Positions 59,356-64,000 of a stretch of 64,000 bases of DNA are shown here, piece after piece. Source of the stretch: Streptomyces sp. SAT1. Lineage in GTDB: Bacteria > Actinomycetota > Actinomycetes > Streptomycetales > Streptomycetaceae. A model generated the notes under the pieces. It had not been told where the DNA came from, made no database searches, and was given only the letters and a program-made list of their open reading frames with translations. The translations under genes and the position numbers were made by a program. The number at the start of each line of letters is the position of its first letter. The first letter of the stretch is position 1. The stretch is from the NCBI RefSeq assembly GCF_001654495.1, contig NZ_CP015849.1:5993001-6057000 (forward strand). Direction: 5' to 3'.

Positions 59356-59714
59356 CCGGTCAGGAGCCGTTCATCGCGGCCGTGAAACCGCTGATCGACG
59401 CGATCGGCGGCGAGCTGCTCCCGCCGGAGCAGGCCGGACCCGACGACGTCGTGCTCGCCTGGGAGGGGGTGGACGCCGTCGGTGTGCGCCTGCCCCAGCT
59501 GGCCGACTCCCTCGACCACATCCTGGCCGCCATGGAGCGCCGCGAGGGTGTGCCGCTCGCCGACCTGGACCGCAGGTCCAAGCAGGAGATCGTACGGGTT
59601 CTGGAGGCGCGCGGCGCCTTCTCCGTGCGGCACGGGGTGGAGACCGTGGCGAGCGCGCTCGGGGTCAGCCGCTTCACCGTCTACAACTACCTCAACCGGG
59701 ACAAGGAGGGCTGA
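59352..59714 (+). CDS. Small HTH regulator with a YheO/DauR-type HTH
   Basis: A 120-residue protein. The C-terminal part, QEIVRVLEARGAFSVRHGVE then TVASALGVSRFTVYNYLNRD, matches the helix-turn-helix of YheO/DauR regulators (HTH_22). The PAS-like sensor of those ~220-residue proteins is missing and replaced by about 55 residues with no recognised fold. It is coupled to the YkoF-like protein, which may be its sensor in trans. It lies between the two copies of the 18-bp shared palindrome and is a candidate to bind them. Confidence 0.7.
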   Translation: MTGQEPFIAAVKPLIDAIGGELLPPEQAGPDDVVLAWEGVDAVGVRLPQLADSLDHILAAMERREGVPLADLDRRSKQEIVRVLEARGAFSVRHGVETVASALGVSRFTVYNYLNRDKEG

Positions 59715-59768
59715 GCCGCCCCGACCGGGAGGAGTGCAGCGGGGCCTCTCCGGGCTTTGCGCGGAATT

Positions 59769-59786
59769 TTCAACAAACTGTTGACG
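59769..59786. promoter_or_regulatory. Uricase-operon copy of the shared urate/peroxide palindrome
   Basis: TTCAACAAACTGTTGACG is the exact reverse complement of 57024-57041. The palindromic core TCAACA-N3-TGTTGA is centred 82 bp upstream of the OHCU decarboxylase start. Sharing of 18 identical bases between two promoters 2.7 kb apart strongly suggests one regulator. Confidence 0.72.
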
Positions 59787-59858
59787 CAGTGTTTCGGAGA
59801 GCGTTAGCTATCCGCAGCCCGTTCAGCACACAGGCCGTTCGCGGCCACGGAGGCTCCC

Positions 59859-60368
59859 GTGACTACGACTTCCACGCCGTCGGGCCTCGCCCGCTTCAAC
59901 ACTCTCCCGGATGCCGCGGCCCGCGCCGCGCTCCTGGAGGCGTGCGCCTCCACGGCATGGGCCGAGCGGCTGCTCGCCGCCCGCCCCCACGCCAGTGCCG
60001 AGGACCTGTACACCGCCAGTGACGCCGCCATGGCCGAGCTGACGGCGGCGGACCTCGCACAGGCCATGTCCGGCCACCCGCCGATCGGCCGCCCCAAGCC
60101 CGGCGACCCGACCTCGGCCCGCGAACAGAGCGGTATGGCCGGCGCCTCCGAGGCCCTCAAGGAGGAGATGCTCGAACTGAACCTGGCCTACCAGGAGAAG
60201 TTCGGCCATGTGTTCCTCATCTGCGCCACCGGCCGGACCGGTGAGCAGATGCGGGACGCGGTGAAGGAGCGGATCGGCAACGCGCCGGAGCAGGAACGGG
60301 AGATCGTCCGCACCGAGCTGGGGAAGATCAACCGCATCCGGCTCGCGCGCCTGCTCGAAGACGCCTGA
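59859..60368 (+). CDS. 2-Oxo-4-hydroxy-4-carboxy-5-ureidoimidazoline (OHCU) decarboxylase
   Basis: A 169-residue helical protein that decarboxylates OHCU to S-allantoin, the last step of the urate-to-allantoin route. Signature words are FNTLPDAAARAALLEACAST, SGHPPIGRPKP with the catalytic His, and LAYQEKFGHVFLICATGRTG. GTG at 59859 follows GGAGG. It is first in an operon with HIU hydrolase and uricase, in reverse order of the reactions. Its 3' end is partly duplicated after the stop. Confidence 0.92.
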   Translation: MTTTSTPSGLARFNTLPDAAARAALLEACASTAWAERLLAARPHASAEDLYTASDAAMAELTAADLAQAMSGHPPIGRPKPGDPTSAREQSGMAGASEALKEEMLELNLAYQEKFGHVFLICATGRTGEQMRDAVKERIGNAPEQEREIVRTELGKINRIRLARLLEDA

Positions 60369-60387
60369 GCACCTGCTCGAAGACGCC
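60350..60387 (+). repeat. 22-bp-period duplication of the OHCU decarboxylase 3' end
   Basis: CCTGCTCGAAGACGCC at 60350-60365 (codons of the C-terminus) recurs at 60372-60387 just after the stop codon. This resembles the duplicated 3' end of gcl. Confidence 0.8.
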
Positions 60388-60400
60388 CGAAGAGGAAACC

Positions 60401-60802
60401 ATGAGCACCGAGACCACCGCCTCCGTGTCCACCCACATCCTGGACACCAGCGTCGGCCGCCCCGCCGGGGGCGTCGCCGTCCAGCTCTCCGCCCGCTCGG
60501 GCCGGGACGCGGACTGGCAGACGCTCGGCGGCTCCGCGACCGACGCGGACGGGCGGTGCAAGGACCTGCCGGCCCTGCCGGAGGGGACCACACACGTGCG
60601 GCTCGGCTTCGACACCGAGACGTACTTCGCCAAGAAACAAGCCGCGGCCCAGCAGGACGCCCCCGCGCTCCGGGACAGCGAGAACGGCCGGCCGGTGTTC
60701 TTCCCCGAGGTGACCATCGCCTTCGCGGTGGTGCCCGGGGAGCACTACCACGTTCCGCTGCTGCTCAACCCGTTCGGCTACTCCGTTTACCGAGGGAGCT
60801 GA
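60401..60802 (+). CDS. 5-Hydroxyisourate hydrolase (transthyretin-like protein)
   Basis: A 133-residue transthyretin-like enzyme hydrolysing 5-hydroxyisourate to OHCU. The N-terminal STHILDTSVGRPAGGV holds a catalytic His, TDADGRC the Arg region, and HYHVPLLLNPFGYSVYRGS is the diagnostic C-terminal YRGS. It is cytoplasmic, with no signal. It starts 32 bp after the decarboxylase and ends 7 bp before the uricase. Confidence 0.95.
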   Translation: MSTETTASVSTHILDTSVGRPAGGVAVQLSARSGRDADWQTLGGSATDADGRCKDLPALPEGTTHVRLGFDTETYFAKKQAAAQQDAPALRDSENGRPVFFPEVTIAFAVVPGEHYHVPLLLNPFGYSVYRGS

Positions 60803-60809
60803 CCGACAC

Positions 60810-61745
60810 ATGACCCGTTTCGTCCTGGGACAGAACCAGTACGGCAAGGCAGAGAACCGCGTCGTCAAGATCACGCGGGACGGCGACACGCACCACATCA
60901 AGGACCTGAACGTCTCCGTCGCCCTCTCCGGCGACATGGAGGAGGTCCACCGCAGCGGTTCCAATGCGAACGTCCTGCCGACCGACACCACCAAGAACAC
61001 GGTGTTCGCCTTCGCCAAGGAGCACGGGATCCAGAGCGCCGAGGACCTCGGCGTCAAGCTCGCCCGCCACTTCGTGGACCACAACGAGCCCATCCACCGG
61101 GCCCGCATCCGCATCGAGGAGTACTCCTGGGAGCGGATCGAGACCTCCAAGGGCGGCGCCCGCTTCGTCGGCGCCGACGAGATCGCCCACTCCTTCGTCC
61201 GCAAGGGCCAGGAGACCCGCGTCGCGCAGATCACCTACGACGGCCACGGCATCCAGGTGCTCTCCGGGTTCAAGGACCTCACCGTCCTGAACTCGACCAA
61301 CTCCGAGTTCTTCGGCTTCCTGAAGGACAAGTACACCACCCTGCCCGAGGACCACGACCGCATCCTCGCCACCACCGTCGCCACCTGGTGGCGGCACAAC
61401 TGGGACGGCGTCGACTCGCACGCCCCCGACTGGGACCGCTCCTACGGCGGAGTGCGCAAGCACGCCCTCCAGGCGTTCGCCGAGACCTACTCGTACTCCC
61501 TCCAGCAGACCCTGTTCGAGATGGGCGTACGGGTGCTGAACTCCCGTGACGAGGTCGACGAGATCCGCTTCTCGATGCCCAACAAGCACCACTTCCGTTC
61601 GGACCTCTCGCCGTTCGGGATCGACAACGAGGCCAAGGACGGCGCCGTCTACTACGCCGCCGACCGCCCCTACGGCCTGATCGAGGCCACCATCCTGCGC
61701 GACGGAGCCGAGCAACTCATCCCGGTCGACATGACCAACCTCTGA
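60810..61745 (+). CDS. Urate oxidase (uricase)
   Basis: A 311-residue cofactor-free uricase forming 5-hydroxyisourate and hydrogen peroxide. It has the tandem tunnelling-fold pattern. Catalytic elements are NRVVKITRDG (Lys), NVLPTDTTKNTVFAFAKEHG (Thr) and the PNKHHF His. TLFEMGVRVL and the extended middle domain fit bacterial uricases. The peroxide product explains co-control with the catalase gene. A strong hairpin follows before the permease gene. Confidence 0.96.
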   Translation: MTRFVLGQNQYGKAENRVVKITRDGDTHHIKDLNVSVALSGDMEEVHRSGSNANVLPTDTTKNTVFAFAKEHGIQSAEDLGVKLARHFVDHNEPIHRARIRIEEYSWERIETSKGGARFVGADEIAHSFVRKGQETRVAQITYDGHGIQVLSGFKDLTVLNSTNSEFFGFLKDKYTTLPEDHDRILATTVATWWRHNWDGVDSHAPDWDRSYGGVRKHALQAFAETYSYSLQQTLFEMGVRVLNSRDEVDEIRFSMPNKHHFRSDLSPFGIDNEAKDGAVYYAADRPYGLIEATILRDGAEQLIPVDMTNL

Positions 61746-61753
61746 CGCGGGAC

Positions 61754-61792
61754 GCGTGCCGCCGGCCCGGCCCCACCGGGCCGGCGGCACGC
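61754..61792 (+). terminator. Strong hairpin after the uricase gene
   Basis: A 17-bp perfect stem (61754-61770 with 61776-61792; core GCCGCCGGCCCGG) with the 5-base loop CCCCA. It may terminate or attenuate before the permease, which lies 19 bp further on. Confidence 0.8.
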
Positions 61793-61810
61793 CACACCGG
61801 AGGGAACACC

Positions 61811-63220
61811 ATGGCACAGCCTGCAACGGAGCCGGCGAAAGGCTCCTGTTCCACCCCGCCGGTGCACACCGAGGACGCCGTCACGTCCGTGCACCCGGTG
61901 GACGAGAAGCTCCACCCCTCGCGGCTCGTCCCCGCCGCGCTCCAGCACATCGCCGCGATGTACGCGGGCGTTGTCACTCCTCCGCTCATCATCGGCCAGG
62001 CCTGCGGGCTCGACATCGCGGCCCGCACCCGGCTGATCGCCGCCTCCCTGCTCATCGCCGGTGTGGCCACCGTTCTCCAGACCATCGGCGTCAAGGGTGT
62101 GGTCGGCAACCGCCTGCCCTTCGTCAACGCCGCCTCCTCCGCGGGCATCGCCCCCATCCTCGCGATCGCCGAGACCAACTCACCGGGCCGCCAACTCCCG
62201 GCCATCTACGGCGCGGTGATGGTCGCCGGCGTCTTCTGCCTGGCCGTCGGGCCGTTCTTCGGGCGCCTGCTGCGCTACTTCCCGCCGCTGGTCACCGGTG
62301 TGGTGATCACCCTCATCGGGGTCACCCTGATGCCCGTGCCGGTCGGCTGGGCCCAGGGCGGCGACAAGACCGCCGCCGACTTCGGCTCCATGAGGAACCT
62401 CGCGCTGGCCGCCTTCACGCTGGTCGTCATCCTGCTGATCCAGCGCTTCGGCCGCGGCTTCGTCAAGCAAGTCGCTCTGCTCTTCGGCCTGTTGATCGGC
62501 ACGCTGGCCGCCATGCCCTTCGGGATGGCCGACTTCAGCGGCATCCGCTCCGCACCCGTCGCCGCGCTGCCCACCCCCTTCGCCTTCGGCGCCCCCGTCT
62601 TCGAGCCCGCCGCGATCCTCTCCCTGTGCATCGTGATGCTGGTGCTGATGACCGAGTCCAGCGCCGGGATGCTCGCCCTCGGCGAGATCTGCGACCGCCG
62701 CGCCGACGCCCGCACCATCACCCGCGGACTGCGCACCGACGGCATCGCCACCCTGCTCGGCCCCGTCTTCGGCGGCTTCCCCACCTCGGCCTTCGCCCAG
62801 AACGTCGGCGTCGTCTCGCTGACGCGGGTGCGCAGCCGCTACGTCGTCGCCACCGCCGGTGCCGCCCTGCTCGTCCTCGGCGCCTTCCCCGTGCTCGGCG
62901 CGGTGGTCTCCCTGGTGCCCATGCCGGTGCTGGGCGGCGCGGGCATCGTCCTGTTCGGCTCCATCGCGGTCAGCGGCATCCGTACGCTCTCCGAGGCCGG
63001 ACTCGACGACAGCTCCAACATCATCCTGGTCGCCGTCGCCCTGGGCGCCGGCATCATCCCACTGGCCGCGCCCACCTTCTACGCCGAGTTCCCGGCCTGG
63101 GCGCAGACCGTCCTGGGCTCCGGGATCAGCGCCGGCGCACTCGTCGCCGTCCTGCTCAACCTCTTCTTCCACCATCTCGGCACCCGGAGCCGCACGGCCC
63201 CGGCACTCAAATCCTCCTAG
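61811..63220 (+). CDS. NCS2-family xanthine/urate permease
   Basis: A 469-residue nucleobase:cation symporter-2 protein of the xanthine/urate branch, with 12-14 transmembrane segments. The nucleobase-transport signature appears as FAQNVGVVSLTRVRSRYV, and the conserved LPFVNAASSAGIAPILAIAE loop follows the third segment. It is different from the AzgA-type permease at 8418, so the locus encodes two purine importers. ATG at 61811 follows GGAGGG. Location after uricase suggests urate or xanthine as substrate. Confidence 0.9.
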   Translation: MAQPATEPAKGSCSTPPVHTEDAVTSVHPVDEKLHPSRLVPAALQHIAAMYAGVVTPPLIIGQACGLDIAARTRLIAASLLIAGVATVLQTIGVKGVVGNRLPFVNAASSAGIAPILAIAETNSPGRQLPAIYGAVMVAGVFCLAVGPFFGRLLRYFPPLVTGVVITLIGVTLMPVPVGWAQGGDKTAADFGSMRNLALAAFTLVVILLIQRFGRGFVKQVALLFGLLIGTLAAMPFGMADFSGIRSAPVAALPTPFAFGAPVFEPAAILSLCIVMLVLMTESSAGMLALGEICDRRADARTITRGLRTDGIATLLGPVFGGFPTSAFAQNVGVVSLTRVRSRYVVATAGAALLVLGAFPVLGAVVSLVPMPVLGGAGIVLFGSIAVSGIRTLSEAGLDDSSNIILVAVALGAGIIPLAAPTFYAEFPAWAQTVLGSGISAGALVAVLLNLFFHHLGTRSRTAPALKSS

Positions 63221-63289
63221 GGTCCTGCCGTGCCCTCCCCGTGGGCCATCCCCGTCCACGGGCCGCCACCGAAAGACAAGGAAAGCGCC

Positions 63290-64000
63290 ATGGCACCATC
63301 GGCAGCCCAGCGCATCGTCATCGAGAACGCCGCCATCGCGACCGTCGACGCGAACGACACCGAGTACGCCTCCGGACACCTCGTCATCGCCGGGAACAGG
63401 ATCGAGTCCGTCGGCGCCGGACCGGCCCCCGCCGGCCTGGCGGACGTGACACGGCGCATCGACGCCGGCGGCCACCTCGTCACCCCCGGCCTGGTCAACA
63501 CCCACCACCACTTCTACCAGTGGATCACCCGGGGCCTGGCCACCGACCACAACCTGTTCAACTGGCTCGTCGCGCTCTACCCCACCTGGGCCCGCATCGA
63601 CGAGGAGATGGTGTACGCGGCGGCGCAGGGGTCGCTCGCCATGATGGCCCGCGGCGGAGTGACCACCGCCATGGACCACCACTACGTCTTCCCGCGGGGC
63701 TCCGGCGACCTGTCCGGCGCGATCATCCGGGCCGCCTCCGAGATGGGCGTCCGGTTCACGCTGGCCCGCGGCTCGATGGACCGCAGCGAGAAGGACGGCG
63801 GGCTGCCGCCCGACTTCGCCGTGGAGACGCTGGAGGGCGCCCTCGCCGCCACCGAGGAGACCGTCAAGAAGCACCATGACGCCTCCTTCGACGCCATGAC
63901 CCAGGTGGCCGTCGCCCCCTGCTCGCCCTTCTCCGTCTCCACCGAACTGATGCGCCAGGGCGCCGAACTCGCCCGGCGGCTCGGGGTGCGCCTGCACACC
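63290..64000 (+). CDS. 8-Oxoguanine deaminase / amidohydrolase, N-terminal part (runs off the right edge)
   Basis: 237 residues from ATG at 63290 (AAGGAAA upstream) without a stop in the window. It starts MAPSAAQRIVIENAAIATVD. The amidohydrolase metal motif is PGLVNTHHHFYQWITRGLA, followed by FNWLVALYPTWARIDEEMVY, typical of 8-oxoguanine deaminases and related hydroxydechloroatrazine-like enzymes. It would convert 8-oxoguanine to urate, feeding the uricase. It lies 69 bp after the permease. Confidence 0.87.
   Translation, partial: MAPSAAQRIVIENAAIATVDANDTEYASGHLVIAGNRIESVGAGPAPAGLADVTRRIDAGGHLVTPGLVNTHHHFYQWITRGLATDHNLFNWLVALYPTWARIDEEMVYAAAQGSLAMMARGGVTTAMDHHYVFPRGSGDLSGAIIRAASEMGVRFTLARGSMDRSEKDGGLPPDFAVETLEGALAATEETVKKHHDASFDAMTQVAVAPCSPFSVSTELMRQGAELARRLGVRLHT

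Noticed and set aside
1..64000. tRNA, rRNA, CRISPR or prophage features
   Set aside because: No TpsiC-like arm with a matching acceptor stem, no rRNA sequence, no regularly spaced direct repeats of CRISPR size, and no integrase or phage structural gene were seen.

Overview
The window is very GC-rich, with G or C at almost every third codon position, many GTG starts, and stop-start overlaps of the form GTGA or ATGA. It encodes twin-arginine-type and lipoprotein exports and a conservon signalling operon. Together these indicate a Streptomyces chromosome, and as far as I can recall the gene order is like a stretch of the right half of the S. coelicolor/S. lividans chromosome. No tRNA, rRNA, CRISPR array, transposase or phage gene was seen. 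The only mobile-looking element is a ~210-bp MITE-like repeat at 13836-14045.

Layout. 1-254: start of an iron-regulated reductase-like gene behind an iron box. 450-2073: a GntR regulator and a TPR protein. 2225-11081: purine oxidation block with a PucR regulator, divergent three-subunit xanthine dehydrogenase, a purine permease and XdhC. 11130-14849: small mixed genes (LysR with YciI, SRPBCC, GNAT, lipoprotein deacetylase). 15036-27952: a long, tightly overlapped glycan operon with GmhA-, GmhB- and HldE-like heptose-nucleotide enzymes, two GT9 heptosyltransferase-like proteins, five further glycosyltransferases, a carbamoyltransferase and a UDP-xylose-synthase-like reductase. 28022-33637: a regulator lacking its HTH, DUF3040, a pyruvyltransferase, MgtC, a PPOX protein, a barstar-domain gene and a trypsin. 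33948-41371: two LuxR-type regulators and two acyl-CoA ligases. 41331-46006: a TolB-like protein, an MFS transporter and a large secreted protein fusing a phosphoesterase, a discoidin domain and a GH46 chitosanase. 46839-64000: glyoxylate and urate metabolism (gcl, hyi, glxR, catalase, OHCU decarboxylase, HIU hydrolase, uricase, a second purine permease, 8-oxoguanine deaminase), with a conservon operon (cvnA-D) and a flavin monooxygenase set inside.

How it works together. The two ends form one purine-salvage and degradation programme. Purines are imported by two NCS2 permeases and deaminated, then oxidised to urate by XdhABC. Uricase, HIU hydrolase and OHCU decarboxylase take urate to allantoin. 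The glyoxylate released further on is condensed by Gcl and converted by Hyi and GlxR to glycerate. Catalase would remove the uricase peroxide, and an identical 18-bp palindrome stands in front of catalase and in front of the uricase operon. A second palindrome family (TTCCG-N5-CGGAA) stands in front of both gcl and hyi-glxR. The most unusual items are the phosphoesterase-discoidin-chitosanase fusion with a chitosanase-type operator upstream, the heptose-type glycan locus in a Gram-positive, the shared urate/peroxide operator, and the MITE whose ends supply the stop codons of both neighbouring genes.
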